Origin: Desmodus rotundus
Taxonomy: Eukaryota > Chordata > Mammalia > Chiroptera > Phyllostomidae
NCBI RefSeq assembly: GCF_022682495.2
Contig: NC_071389.1
Span: forward strand, 60,658,239-60,722,238
Length of the DNA: 64,000 nt
Direction of reading: 5' to 3'
Shown: positions 10,696 to 22,918 of the stretch, one piece after another
How the letters are laid out: each line of letters opens with the position of its first letter
Position numbering within the stretch: position 1 is the first letter of the stretch
Made by a program: the position numbers and the translations under genes
Notes under the pieces: generated by a model
What the model was told of the DNA's origin: nothing
What the model saw: the letters and a program-made list of their open reading frames with translations, nothing else
The model's database searches: none

Positions 10696-11974
10696 AGAGT
10701 CCAGTCTAGAACTCTATTCAGACTCTTAAAGAACACGTGGTCTCCTTTGAGCTGAATCTGAGGATACATACCTGAATTGCTGGTCCTCATCTTGCCTCTG
10801 CACAGAGCCTGAAGGTGAAGTCAACATGAAGGAGGCAGAAAGATACACAACAGGTTCCTGAACTTTTCAGTAACATTAAAAAAAATTGTGGTTTTTTGGT
10901 TTTTTGGTTTTTTGTTTTGTTTTTTCACCTACACCAAGCTCCTCACCAATACAAATAATAATGAACTTAGGTTCCATTATTTTGTTTTTAAACAAAGAAA
11001 ATTACTTCGAGAGGACCTTGCATAATTGCCACAACTCAGGTGAAGTAAGGAGGTCTCCTCCCATGTTTCCTCCAGGAGACAATCGGCTCCTACACAGCAG
11101 CTTTAAAATTCCTTTTACTTTGTGTATTCTTCAATTTCAAACACAGAACCTGGAGTGTAGTAGCTAAACTTCCGAACCACCATAGCAGAGAGTTACAGTT
11201 GTGTGGGAGGTTTTTGAACTTGAAATTAAAAAAATTTCAATAGTATTGATTTCTAGAATCAGGTAACAGTTTTCAAATTCCTCTAAATTAAATTCCAGTA
11301 AAATTAACCCATGGTCTGGGAATCATTCATTCAAAGATTATAAAATCCATAAGAAAAGAAAAAAAATGTATGGCTTTTTTCCCACTATGTATCACGCTCT
11401 GCATGCCTCCATCAACTAAGCTGATTGGATGACCATAAGAGGAAACAAAAGAATCATAAATCAATTTTGTTTCTAAATCATTAAACTAGGTGCAAAGTGA
11501 ATTTAAAAGGTCAACTACTGGAAAAAATAAAATAAAATACTAACTAGCCTTTACCTAACAGGCCCTATATTTTCATAACTTTTGTCCATTTTAAAATAAG
11601 AATCGTTCCCAAAAGGCATTGCAGACCTTTAAAAACACTGTATCTGTCTGGCACCACGATCTTAGCTGTGAAGCCAGTCCTTTTATAGAAATGCAGAAGA
11701 AAGGAACTATTTTTATAATTAATTCTGACAAACAATAATGGAATGTAGAGTAGAATTGGTGCCTGAAATTGCCAGTGCACAGTAGTAAGACAGCCACAGA
11801 CGCTGTACTCTCAAATAATATAAACTGGATTTTTAATTGCTCTTTCTTCTCCTGCACCTGCACCTTCTCTTCTCAGAGTAAATAATGTAAAGATCTATCA
11901 CAAATCTGTTTAAAAGTTTAGGAACATCTTCACTATTTCATTAGATTTCTAATAAAAGCAAAAAATATTTTTAA

Positions 11975-12182
11975 AACATTTTTAAAGGTTGTATTTATTT
12001 ATTTTTACAGAGAGAGGCAGGGAGGGAGAGAAGAGAGAAACAGCAATATGTGGTTACCTCTTGCACACTCCCAACTGGGGACCTGGCCCGCAACCCAGGC
12101 ATGTGCCCTGACTGGGAATCGAACAGGTGACCCTTTGGTTTGCAAGCCGGCACTGAATCCGCTGAGCCACACCAGCCAGGGT
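11975..12182 (-). mobile_element. VES SINE (bat)
   Basis: Reads as a reverse VES: TTTATTTATTTTT tail, AGAGAGAGGCAGGGAGGG, GCCCGCAACCCAGGCATGTGCCCTGACTGGGAATCGAAC and TGAGCCACACCAGCCAGGG head. Target duplication of 17 bp with two mismatches at 11958-11974 and 12183-12199. The tRNA-like B box (reverse of GATTCCCAGT, 12110-12125) is intact. Confidence 0.95.
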
Positions 12183-12199
12183 GCAAAAAACACTTTTAA

Positions 12200-12925
12200 T
12201 GCTCATCATATTATAAGGTGCTCCAGCAAGAGAAAAAAAATGTGTCTTCCTTCAACATATACATGTTTATTTCAGAGAAGAGACTTAGCAGATCTAAAAC
12301 TACCTAAAAGACAATTCATCCAAAACATACTGAACTGACATGCTGATATCAACTACAAGTTATACCCACAAATGAAAGTTGACCCTAAATATCTATTAAA
12401 ATGATATATATCCATATATCCACATGCATCTGAGTTTTACAAATTAAGGATTATACTAAATCAACAAGGCTGATTTTCAGTTTTGCCTTATGGGATTTGG
12501 ATTTACTATATTTTAATCCTACTTAGTATTCAAAAATATTCAAATACACAAGCCTGACTAGAAAAACACATGCAATCTTTACACTGATTTAAATCAATAT
12601 ACTGCAAAACTGTCATCTATTTCTGTCCTAAACTGGCTTTGGTGATGATGCCACATTGCTGGAACTTACGACAACAGATTTTTTTTACAAGTTTCATTTA
12701 TATCTTCCCAGTCAACCTATTAAAGAAAAATGACATGCTTTGATTGAGAACATGAAAAAGATGAATCTTACAATAGCAATATATACTTCATGTGCAATTT
12801 TAAATAGTCTGTATCTACATTATTGTTTTCTGCTGTTATTTAATTAATTACATATTCACTGGAATGTCTTCTTTAAGCAACTAGAATATAAGCTTCTATA
12901 GAGTGTATATGTATTCTGCATTCTC
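12200..12925. other. No recognised feature, AT-rich
   Basis: AT-rich sequence with no family or coding pattern that I can support. Confidence 0.4.
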
Positions 12926-12929
12926 CACA

Positions 12930-13258
12930 GCACATGGCATCTTCAAACTGCAAGTGGGCCTCATTCAGTCAGCTGAAGTCCTTAAGAGAACACAGAATGA
13001 GGTCCCCCAGAAAGGAGGGACTTCAGCCTCAGACTACCTTTAGACTCAAGCTACATCAAGTCTTCCCTGGGCCTCCAGCTGGCCAACCTGCCCTGCAAAT
13101 TTTGGACTTGTCAGCCTCCACGATTGTATAGCCAATTCATTCATATTCATTCACTCATCCATTCATTCATATTTCTCTCTCTTTCTCTCTCTCTCCTCCC
13201 CCACCTTCATGTCTATACTTTGGTCCTGTTTCTCTAGAGAACCTTGACTAACACATTC
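12930..13258 (+). mobile_element. Old LTR-like repeat fragment (MaLR type suspected)
   Basis: GGGCCTCATTCAGTCAGCTGAAGTCCTTAAGAGAA, GAGGTCCCCCAGAAAGGAGGGACTTCAGCCTC, TGGACTTGTCAGCCTCCACGATTGTATAGCCAATTC, a CTCTCTCT tract, and CCTGTTTCTCTAGAGAACCTTGACTAACACA at the end. This is a common end pattern of an old mammalian LTR-type repeat. The 65-codon ORF at 12934-13131 is a chance reading. Confidence 0.5.
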
Positions 13259-13259
13259 A

Positions 13260-14270
13260 TTATTCCTTAGGGTGAGCTACATTTTGTGAGATTAAAAATG
13301 TGATTTAAAATACTCTTTAAGACAAGAAGGTTCTACAGGAAAAGATATACCAACCTACGTATAACCAAGGACTAATCTAAGGTTAATAATAGATTAGTAT
13401 AAAAAGAATTGATGAGGACAGTTGCATAATCTATAGTATTTATCTCTAGAATAGAAGTGAGGAAATGAGTATACAGATATAGACTACTCCATAATTACCA
13501 TCCTATTTCTTTGATTCTAAACCATACTGTATCATTTTGTTTTGTTAACTCTTAAAAATATCTAAAATTATGATGCACCTTATAATCACTATCAGCCAGG
13601 TGGCAGTTCTGACATTGTTATCACTGCCTGTGCAAACACATCGAAGTCTGCACAATCGGCATCAGCGGCTGAGAGAAAGATCCAGAAATGATAATAAAAC
13701 ACTCTGTTAAGACATGTAGTGGGTGGAGGTAGAAAAGGGTATAGGGGGGATAAGTAGTGATGGAAAAAATAAAATACAATTTAACCATCTAAAAATATAC
13801 ATTTCAGTGGCTTTTAGTACATTCAAAATATTGTACTACTACCATTCCAATGTTGTTTCATCAAAACATGTTTAATATGCCAACAAAGAAAAGGCAAAGA
13901 AATGGTGCATTGCCAAGTCTCGATGACACAGATGACGACGCCGCATGAGAAAACATGGAAATGAGGACTCTAAATGAAAAGGGCAGGAGTATCTGTCTTT
14001 GAATGTGAAGAAGTTTAAGCAACACCTTGATCAACTTATTTTACTTATATTTTCCTTTTTTGTATGTATAAAACACTTTAAACATTACCTTTAAACAGTT
14101 CTTCCAGCATACATAAAATTGTAGTATACAAAAAAAGCGGAGGGGTTTTTCCCCAAGTAAATGAAACAATGGTGTGTCTTAACTATAATGAAAACCAGCA
14201 GCAGACTGACTGTCCAAATTTCAGGCATATAGAACTAATGACAGTTTCAACCAGCACTTGAGCCTTTACT
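13260..14270. other. No recognised feature
   Basis: AT-rich. A CGATGACACAGATGACGACGCCGCATG patch near 13920-13950 has more CpG than its surroundings but no supportable ORF. Confidence 0.35.
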
Positions 14271-14274
14271 CTGC

Positions 14275-14415
14275 CAGCCATTCTCAAACTTGAATGTGCA
14301 TCAGGATCTCCTGGAGGACTGGAATGGGATTGCCACTCCCCATCCCTCAGCTTCTAGTTCAAGGTAGCACATCTCATGTCAGACCTTACTGCTGGGCAGG
14401 GCTGAGAATTCCCTT
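14275..14415 (-). mobile_element. MER5-like hAT-Charlie fragment
   Basis: CCATTCTCAAACTTGAATGTGCATCAGGATCTCCTGGAGGAC and CTGGGCAGGGCTGAGAATTCCC match the reverse orientation of MER5 ends, with a diverged middle. The 73-codon ORF at 14294-14515 lies across it and is not a gene. Confidence 0.6.
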
Positions 14416-14828
14416 GTACTCTCTGACCTGGGCAGGATTAGCTCAGGGGCAAAAGGTGGAGCCTGCAGAGAATGGAATCAGAACCTGCAGCTGCACAGGG
14501 AGAGGGAAGCAATGACTGATGCGTGAGTGGTCCATTTCCAAGTCCAGTTCTGACACCAACAATCTGCAATAACTGCACAAGGCCCTAGTGTTTCCAAGTA
14601 TTAACCTGGAAAAAAAGAAAGTGGAACTAGGAACCATTCCAGCTCTAAAATTCTAAAATCATTGGCCCTAGTAAAGAAACAAAAAAGTATAATGCTGGTC
14701 ATTAATGATCTGGATCGGTTTTCCACTCAGGGGCTCACTCAAAATATAACTTTTAACATTCCACTTAAATTGGACCTAGAAAGCAGAACTTCCAAAATAA
14801 TGGAGAGAGGAGTTCAACAATTCTCCTT

Positions 14829-14903
14829 GAAGGAAGGAAGGAAGGAAGGAAGGAAGGAAGGAAGGAAGGAAGGAAGGAAGGAAGGAAGGAAGGAAGGAAG
14901 GAA
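14829..14903. repeat. (GGAA)n microsatellite
   Basis: About 19 uninterrupted copies of a GGAA tetramer. It makes an artefact ORF (repeating EGRK on the plus strand, PSFL on the minus). Confidence 0.98.
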
Positions 14904-14919
14904 AGGAAAAAAATAAAAC

Positions 14920-15960
14920 TGCATAAAATTGTCATAAACAACCACTTTAGAACTCTGGAAAATAACCAAATGCATACAAGAAATGGAGAGGCTTTTATTC
15001 AAGAAAACTATGAAACTTGGGGTACAAACAGTACGAGGGGCCTGGAGCCATCCCCACAGGCCACCTCGCTCCAGCCTCATCAGCACAGTAGTTCTGCCAG
15101 GGCTGGGCAAGGCATGAAAAGCAGCAGCTTTGTTGCTGAAGGGAAATGACTTGTTTGGAGCAAAATGTGAAGAAGCACCATGACCACGGCCATTGTCAAA
15201 AAGAATAGCAAACTTGGTGGCAGATAATCAGGGAAGGCCAAGATCACAGCTGCGTGTGGTTGTGATCCTGGCTACAGTATTATTGGGCCAGAAAAATACT
15301 AGACTCAGTCATGGGTACTTTATCCTCCATCACACCTAATCGCAAAATGAAGTTGTCTGACACTTTCTCTGCCTCCTTTTTCATTATCTCCACACCTCAC
15401 CCACCCACTAAGAGGCTAAGAAATTTGGCATGGGACCAAAGGCAAACATATTATTTCTAAAGTCATGTTTGCAATGAAGACATTACTGTACTTCAATCAG
15501 AAGTCAATTATGTCTATTCTGTGACTCTCATTTGGGTCCTAGTTAGATGAGAATGTCCAACAGCTGAGTTCCAGTCAGAGGAGGTTTTGTCACAAACCTC
15601 TAGTATAAGTCAGCTAGGACATTGACCTGAAAAATTATCATTTCTTTTGGCCTCTAGTGACACTGACACTAGGAGTCTCAGATACCTTTCTCAGCTCCTG
15701 ACTTCCTCATGATTATCTCCTCACAGGGTCACCATCTTCTGCTGTGGAGAAAAAAAATGGGAAGGAGGACTCCATAATCTCCATCTATTATAACTGTGAA
15801 ATGAAATTTTCCGTCATCCAAGGAGGTATAGGGTGCAGTGAGGATATTAATAATAACCATTAAAACTGATCTGAGGAAGTCTCCATGTCTATCCTTTATT
15901 TAATGTGACACTTTATTTACTCTGTACATTCACTCTTCTTTACGACAATAATGAGTTACA
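14920..15960. other. No recognised feature
   Basis: Nothing I can name. The GC content is a little higher near 15030-15110 (CCACAGGCCACCTCGCTCC), with a 98-codon minus ORF that overlaps the GGAA array and is not a gene. Confidence 0.35.
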
Positions 15961-15967
15961 GATAAAC

Positions 15968-15993
15968 GCTGGCTTTAATTTACTAAACCTAAA
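15968..15993. repeat. 26-bp direct repeat, copy 1
   Basis: GCTGGCTTTAATTTACTAAA plus six more bases; identical to 17057-17082. See findings. Confidence 0.95.
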
Positions 15994-16689
15994 ATCTTTA
16001 TTCTCAGAATGAGAAATGCTTACTCATCATAACGGGAAACTACAGAAAACACCCAGAGTCGTTTCCCCAGCACACAGAAACACCCTCGGAGCACAGCAGG
16101 CGCACCACAAATACTTCTCAAATTCAATTGTTAATTTAGATAATTGAGACAAAAAAGTCTATTTAATTTTATCATTTAAAGCTATTTTCTCAAATTAAAC
16201 ATGGATATTCTTAAAAAGGTATTAAGAGTACCAATTTGATGATATTCAATAAGTATTTTCCTGATTATATAACTCTTCTTTGCTTTACTTTTCATAAAAT
16301 TACCACATAGGTAAAAGAGTAATTTGGTAAAGGAAATACCTGGGTTTCCAAAGAGGACACAATTATACCAGAAAAAACAAGCCATGACAGACAACGGTTA
16401 GATTCCGCATCTACTCTCCAGACTATACTAACTGCATCACCGCTGCATTACTAAACCTGAAGGGTTATTTACAAGTAATAGCCCATATAACCCACAGTTA
16501 AATATATCGCTTTTACGGACAGAAATCATCACTTTAAGAACCCAATGACTTTAGTACTATTACCTTTAGAAAATAGAAAACAGTACATTAAAATCCCGAC
16601 AACTGAAATCAAACACAACAATTTATTAGTCTGCTTAATTTAGGGTAGCCTATGACTTTCTTCTCTCACTAAAGAAAATAGTCTAGGAA

Positions 16690-17050
16690 GAAACTAGAAA
16701 GTACAGCAAAAACCTGAACATGTGATGCGCTTGTTCTCTTGACTTGGTAACTCCAATTCTAGGAGTCGGTCCCACCGAAGCCGTCCAAAACGCTGAGGCA
16801 CACTTGTGAACAGGAATGCACGCCATGCCACTACTCACACCTGTAGCTGCGAACAACCCCAATGTGTCCAAGAAAACTGGAGTAAATTATGGTAGAGCCA
16901 CATGATGGGTTACTGTGTGCTCTTTAAAGCTATGGAGGACTTTTACTGCAGTGGGAGGCACATAATAACTTGAGCAAGGGTATGAATGACGTGTAGTAAA
17001 TTTAATATTATATCATTCCTTATGCCATGAATAAATGAGTGATTAAACTG
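16690..17050 (+). mobile_element. Old L1 3'-region fragment
   Basis: CTCCAATTCTAGGAGTCGGTCC, GAACAACCCCAATGTGTCCAAGAAAACTGGAGTAAATTATGGTAGAGCCACATGATGGGTTACTG and a decayed AAGCTATGGAGGACTTTTA follow the L1 ORF2 end order. Heavily diverged. Confidence 0.6.
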
Positions 17051-17056
17051 AAGAAG

Positions 17057-17082
17057 GCTGGCTTTAATTTACTAAACCTAAA
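17057..17082. repeat. 26-bp direct repeat, copy 2
   Basis: Same 26 bases as 15968-15993. Confidence 0.95.
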
Positions 17083-17654
17083 CAAATATACTTCCACTGG
17101 GTTATCATATTCACCACCTATGTGCTTTACATGTCACACTGCACTGGTTTTTTAAAGTTCAGAATGTTTTAAAGCAGAGATATGAAAATCATCAACTATG
17201 ACTCAGATGCCAGGATGAACTTCATTGCACAGTACTAATGAAAAAATCTCTTAAAATAATATATAAAATTGGATACTATCAAAAGAGACTGATTCCTAAG
17301 TATCACACAGGATTTTTGTGAATTAGAACATTTTGTGTTTATTTTGGTATTTAGAATATTTGCTAAACTACCTCTGAGGTCAACACTTCTAGAGTAAATC
17401 AAAATGTAAACTAACCAATCTCAGATTCCAGGAATTCACGCCAAGACTCAGATCATCAAATAAAAATAGCTAGTGGTAAAGTTACAGTACAAGTTATATT
17501 TATATGAGGTGCTATTCACGCCCCAAATCACAGAAAATTAGGAACACACAGTACGTACTGAATTCGTTTTAAATGTTTTCCCTTTAGATGTGAACAGGGA
17601 AAAAAGCACATGGACAAAATCCTAAAAATCTTTTTCCTAATCAATATGGGAATT

Positions 17655-17870
17655 TTTTAAATTAAATGTATTGGGGTGATATTGGTTCACAAAACCATAC
17701 GGATTTCAAGTGGACAACTCAAAAAAACATCATCTGCCCACCACACTGTGCACCCATCGCCCCAAGCAAAGTCTCTTTCCATCCCCGTTTCTCCCCTTTG
17801 CCCACCGCCACCTACCCCCCCCCACCTTTTCCCTCTGGCTATCACCAGGGAACAGTCTTTTTTAAGTTCC
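17655..17870 (-). mobile_element. L1 3' UTR fragment
   Basis: ATTAAATGTATTGGGGTGATATTGGTTCACAAAACCATACGGATTTCAAGTGGACAA is the reverse complement of a carnivore/bat-type L1 3' end. GCACCCATCGCCCCAAGCAAAGTCTC follows. It is oriented opposite to the fragment at 22445-22545, which has the same end. Confidence 0.75.
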
Positions 17871-17879
17871 AATTTCAGT

Positions 17880-19270
17880 TTGGTCATGTCAGGTTTGAGA
17901 TTATTGACTGTACATCCAAGTAGAAATTTCGAGGAGCAGTTGAAAGCTAAAATAACTGCTAATCAAAACAAGAAAAAGGAACCTGTCTTTGAAGCTGTCC
18001 CTGAAGTAACAGCAAACAGCCACAAACCCTGCTTGTACAGAGAACCAGGCAGCCCAGAAACCCAGTAACTGGAGCCACTTTGCTAGGCTTGGCTCTCGGA
18101 CCTGCAGGAGAAAGGGGTTCATCGTGACAGATGACCTAAAGTGATTCCTGTATACAAAGTTACCAAGTGTTGAAGGGCCCCGTGCTATTACTGTGCCAGA
18201 CAGAGATGCGGCGCCTGTTACTAAAGTGACCAATAATGCTGAGAAGCAAATGCTTTGAGACCTGGTTTCTTATCTGCTTTTGCCCTTGCAACAGACTAAG
18301 GGAGCAAACTCGAACTTGCAAAAAATAAAAGTATCTTTTGTTATTATAATACCTACAAAGTGGTTCAATTTAATCATTTACTTTTGGTGGTGAGTTTCGT
18401 AGCCAGCAGCAATGCCAATACAGACTGTCAGCCTAGAAAAGGAACTGGCTCCATTACTTGAAGAATTGAGACAAGTTGTAGAAGTTTCTTAATCTGACAG
18501 TGGTTTTGATGTCTACCTTATCTTCAGTAGAACAGACACAATATCAATCTAGCAATCTTGAGACCACAACAGTATTTGTATCCATGTACTCAAGAAAGGG
18601 CCCCTTTTGTACCTTACACTGAAGAAACCGTCTATAGACACAATTTACGAACAGATTGATTGCTATCTTTTCCCGCATAGGTCTTATTCAATCTGAGATC
18701 TGGGGATACCACAGAAAGGGTTCCCTACCGCAGCTCCCAGGGAAGCTGTCACCCACTGCATGAGACTCCATTCAGTGGGTCAGAGTGAAAACGTTACTTT
18801 GATCCACCTGAGCCACGCAGTGCTGCCTCTTGTGCGTTCTGCCAGGCCTGCAGAATGGAGCAGGTCCTTTTTATTGTGAGTAAGAATGAGGACTATGTAT
18901 TTTTTCAATTGTTTTATTTCTTTGCATTGAATATGGGGAAGATAAAATGGCTTAGTAAAAGTAATAAAATCGCTGCAATCACTAACTTTCCTCTGTAGAT
19001 ATTATTTTGCAGTATAGATGAGTATTACTAGTTGATTTGATTCTCCTCAGAGGATGCTGCTGTTCAATGAAAATGACAGCTGATGGTTTTTTCCCCCACT
19101 CTGCTTTCTTTAACCAGTGTTTTAATGTTCATGCATTCTTTATAAAATTTAGATGTGATTCAGTATTGAACCGTTTCCACTATTGATATATACATAAACA
19201 GGATACTACAACCATTTTTTTCAATACATGATCATAAATAAAATATATTTTTAAAAGTAAAAAAAAAAAC
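17880..19270 (+). pseudogene. Candidate retrocopied mRNA (processed pseudogene), parent not identified
   Basis: It ends with AATAAA at 19237-19242, 17 nt before an A tract of 11 (19259-19269). Upstream are stop-interrupted readings that look protein-like: about 50 residues with EEQLKAKITANQNKKKEPVF near 17934-18066, further stretches around 18160-18260, and EKELAPLLEELRQ near 18440-18480. The last 600 bp read like a 3' UTR. I cannot name the parent gene. The alternative is a true terminal exon of an unseen gene. No target duplication was found, so the call is moderate. Confidence 0.4.
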
Positions 19271-19279
19271 CCATGAAAC

Positions 19280-19935
19280 AAAACAAACAAAAAGTACCAT
19301 ATTTTTTACCCTGTACGCATTTTAGTTGCAGATATCATCCAAGAGATCTGTCTTATTTGGGTTTTCCTAGAAACAAACCCTAATACAAGTACTTGATTTC
19401 AGGAAGTGCAGGAATCACTGGTAGGGGAGCGGGGAAGTGAGACAGGGAAGGGAAGGCAGCCAATAAAAGGATGTGTTATAAAGCCAGCTACAAGCTTCAT
19501 TGCAGGTAGTGGGAGCATAACCCACTAGGAAACCCTGGGAACTGGTGTAAAATACAACCGCTTCAGAGTTAACCAACCCAGGGGTAAAGCATTGGTTCAG
19601 AGCTGCTGTGCTATGGGTGGGGTATTAATTCCATGGCGCTTCTTGCCTTCGTGAGGGGTAGGGAGTTGGGGGAAGAGGTCTGTAAAAGCAAGGGGACTCT
19701 AGTCTCATGGCTTCCAGAAAAGTCCTCAAAAGTCCTTGGGGAAAGTAAAGCAGACCTGTCTTTGGTATTAGTAGGCAGTTGGAAGTAGGAAGAGCAGAAG
19801 GAAGTGGGTAAGGTGTCGGGAATATGGGGAGAGCACTGAGGGCATCTACTCAATAGCTCTCCCATCCCTAAATGATGTTGTTGGTGTCCAGGATTTCGGC
19901 TAGCACGTACCTGATGATGGCTCCATTCCAGACAT
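19280..19935. other. Unassigned, possibly old repeat
   Basis: GGCAGCCAATAAAAGGATGTGTTATAAAGCC and CTGGGAACTGGTGTAAAATACAACC near 19455-19570 resemble an ancient repeat. The minus ORF of 122 codons at 19611-19979 has no recognisable domain. Confidence 0.3.
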
Positions 19936-19940
19936 GGCCT

Positions 19941-20826
19941 TTTTTTTAAATTTTGTATTGTATTTTTTTCCATTACCATTTAGTTGCCTATACCCCCTTA
20001 CCCTCCACAATCACTACACTCTTGTCCATGTCCATGAGTCCTTTTGCCCTTTTGCTCGATCCCCCCCACCCCTAATTCCACCCCCCTAGGCTGACATCCT
20101 GCTCTCCATCTATGAGTCTGTCTCTGTTTTGCTTGTTAATGCAGTTTGTTCATTAGATCCCACATATGAGTGAAATCATATGGTATTTGTCTTTCTCTGG
20201 CTAGCTTATTTCACTTAGCATAATGTTCTCCAGGTCCATTCATATTGTTTCAAAGGGTAAAATTTTCTCCTTTTTATGGCTAAGTAGTATTCCATTGTGT
20301 AAATGTCCCACAGTTGTTTTATCCACTCATTTACTGATGGGCACTTGGGCTGCTTCCATATCTCGGCAATTGTAAGTAACACTGCAATGAATGTAGGGAT
20401 GCTTATGTTCTTTTGAATTAGTGTTTTGGATTTCTTTGGATACATTCCCAAGAGTAGAATAGCTGGATCATAAGGCAGCTCCATTATTAATTTTTTGAGG
20501 TGTCTCCATACTGCTCTCCACAGTGGCTGCACCAGTCTGCATTCCTGCCAACAGTGCACTGCGGTTCCCTTTCTCCACATCCTCGCCAGCACTTGTTTGT
20601 TGATTTATTGATGATAGACAATCTGACAGGTGTGAGATCGTATCTTGTTGTGGTTTTAATTCACATCTCTCTGATGATTAGTGATGTTGAACATCTTTTC
20701 ATATGTCTATTGACCACTTGTATGTCCTCTTTGGAGAAGTATCTATTTCAGGTACTTTGCCCATTTTTTAACTGGATTTTTTTGGTGTTAAGTTTTATAA
20801 GTTCTTTATAAATTGTGGATATTTAA
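19941..20826 (-). mobile_element. L1, 5'-truncated (ORF2 3' end plus 3' UTR)
   Basis: The minus reading at 20215-20592 carries [36 protein letters not shown] and KQPKCPSVNEWIKQLWDIYTMEYYLAIK, the L1 ORF2 C-terminal region. The 3' UTR and poly(A) (as T8) lie at its left end near 19940. The right end is at AGTTCTTTATAAATTGTGGATATT. The ORF begins inside the retroelement and is not a host gene. It is an inactive remnant. Confidence 0.93.
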
Positions 20827-20829
20827 ATT

Positions 20830-21620
20830 CAACCAACAAGATCATCTACTATGGCTCAGTCATCATATAAAAAATGATTTAAAATATCTGCACTGACTCT
20901 TCACAAGGCCTGGAATCCAATTTCTACAGGAAAGACTCAGAAATAGCATTCTGTTTTGTGTGGGTGGTGCTAGGCAATTTGACTTGTCACAGGAAGTACA
21001 CTGTATTTGCTTTAATTGTTTATTTATTGCTTACTTGTTCTATTTGCATAGCAGGTATCTATATTTACTCAGATTGTTGTTTGGTGTTTTTCTAAGTGAT
21101 TTTAATGGAGTTGAGAGAATGGCCGTAAGTGGTTCACATCCCCAGGATTACACCTCAGCGCCACACTGCTGGAACCTTTCATTCTCCATCAGCTCCACTG
21201 TACTTGGTGCAATTCGCTGGATTCTTGGCTCTGTGCCTCATCCTTGAAAGCTCTATCTGGACCCTGCAGTTCCACCGTCCTCTCAGACTTACCTTCTAGT
21301 TCTTGGCACACAGTCCTTGGTTAAGCCCTTGTTGTTAAGGTTGTGATGCCTCTGTTATCTCTATTAACGAACTCCCCAGTCTGGTCCCCTTGCCCTGTAA
21401 AAACCCACAAACAGTCCTAGACATCCTAAAAATAAAAGGTAACAGGCAAACAAAAGAAGAGGAATGATAGGAAAAAACAGGCTTAGCCCATTTACCTCTA
21501 TCTCCTAACTCTCCAGAAAACTTCAGATCCATGTGATCAAAGATTTCCTCTAGACATTTCAAACTTAGTGGTATTTTCTATCTCAAAACTTCAACATTTC
21601 CAACAGGGCATAGGTCTACC
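20830..21620. other. No recognised feature
   Basis: Unique-looking sequence with short ORFs at 20960-21247 (+) and 21335-21562 (-), neither with supported protein character. Confidence 0.35.
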
Positions 21621-21624
21621 AAAA

Positions 21625-22120
21625 GGCCAGTACAAGAATGTTCACAACTGCATTAGTAGTAATAGTCCCAAGCCAGGAACAACCCAAATATCAACTAAGA
21701 ATAAATTTGAATAAATTGTAGCATACTCATACAATGGAAAACTATACAACAATTTTAAAAAGAATGAACTATAGCTACCAGAACAACATGGATTACTATC
21801 AGTGCATAGGGATGAGTGAAGGAAGCTGGACAAAAGAGTATGCCCATATATTCTGCATGATTTCATTTATACGAGATTCAAGAACAGGAAAAACTAAATG
21901 TAAAGCTATAGAAGTCAGAATAAAGGCTACCTCTTGGCAGGATCTGGAATACAGATTGAGAAGAGTCACAAGGGAACCTTCTGAGATGCTGGTGGTGTTC
22001 TATACCTTGATCTGGGTGATACCTACACAAATGTACACATGCTTAAAAATCCTTCCAGCTGTACCCTTAAGATGTGTGCAGTTTACACTACTTACATTAT
22101 ATACATTTATGTGTGTCTGT
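21625..22120 (+). mobile_element. Old L1 3'-end fragment (L1M type)
   Basis: TACAAGAATGTTCACAACTGCATTAGTAGTAATAG, CAACCCAAATATCAACTAAG, CATACTCATACAATGGAAAACTATACAACAATT, AAAAGAGTATGCCCATATATTCTGCATGATTTCATTTAT and CTTAAGATGTGTGCAGTTTACACTACTTACATTATA follow the L1 ORF2 end and 3' UTR in order. The 137-codon ORF at 21734-22147 lies in it and is not a host gene. Confidence 0.85.
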
Positions 22121-22444
22121 GTGTTACTGCAATTTTTTAAAAGGTAGTGATATATAACCATCAGAGATGGGAGGAGAATAAAACTCCAGGATCACAGAAG
22201 TCAAAGGGAGAACATGGTATAGTATTCCGAATGGTATCGTATAAGGAGCCATATAAATACTACAGAAGGAAAGATCAAAATGGAAAATGATCAGAAAGTA
22301 GTCATCATATTTAGAAGAGTGGAGGCCATAATTATTTTTGAGACAGCAACAGGAGAAGTCATTTACTAAGGGTTTACTAGATAGAAGCAGTAAAAGATAA
22401 CCTTCAAGAAGTAATGGAAGAAGATTTGACTTTGGATGGTAAAT

Positions 22445-22545
22445 ACACAAGGCAATATACATACAGATGATGTACTACAGAATTATACACTTGAAACCTA
22501 TATAATTTCATTTACCAATGTCATCCCAATAAATTTAATTTACTT
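22445..22545 (+). mobile_element. L1 3'-end fragment
   Basis: GATGATGTACTACAGAATTATACACTTGAAACCTATATAATTTC and AATGTCATCCCAATAAATTTAATTTA are a typical L1 3' end. It is the same class of end as 17655-17870, in the opposite orientation. Confidence 0.75.
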
Positions 22546-22734
22546 TTTTTTTAAATAATGGCAAGAAAGATGGTATGTAGTTTAGGGGGAAAAAAGTCTG
22601 AAGTTGTATGTGTGTATGTGTGTGTTTTTGGTGGGGGGAATATGACGGGAAAAAACTGAATATGTTTGAAAGCTAATGGATTAAAAATAATTAAAAATAA
22701 AAGAAATAAAGCACCTAGTAGACTAGACACAAGG

Positions 22735-22918
22735 GTCCAATTATAGCCCACAGGCCAAATCCAGCCCCTGTCTGGTTTGTAAATGAAGATCAAGTGGAAC
22801 ACAGCTGCCCCCCCCTTCTATTTATGTATTGTCTCAGGCTGCTTTTGTAAAAAGGCAGGGTTGAAGAGTTGCAATAAAAACCATCTAACCTTATACAGAA
22901 AAGTTTACTGACACCTAA
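22735..22918. mobile_element. hAT-Charlie-type fragment
   Basis: ATTATAGCCCACAGGCCAAATCCAGCCC, TGGTTTGTAAATGAAGATCAAGTGGAACACAGCTGCC and CTTATACAGAAAAGTTTACTGACACC follow the order of the mammal-wide hAT derivatives whose termini read like TTTTTCTGTAAAGGGCC. The class is recognised; the exact family is not fixed. Confidence 0.65.

Noticed and set aside
14662..14916. ORF with EGRK repeats
   Set aside because: Microsatellite reading only.
17676..18068. 130-codon ORF as intact gene
   Set aside because: Its first half is antisense L1 3' UTR, so the reading is a chance fusion with the candidate retrocopy.
20215..20592. 125-codon minus ORF as host gene
   Set aside because: Same L1 ORF2 C-terminal region in the minus L1.
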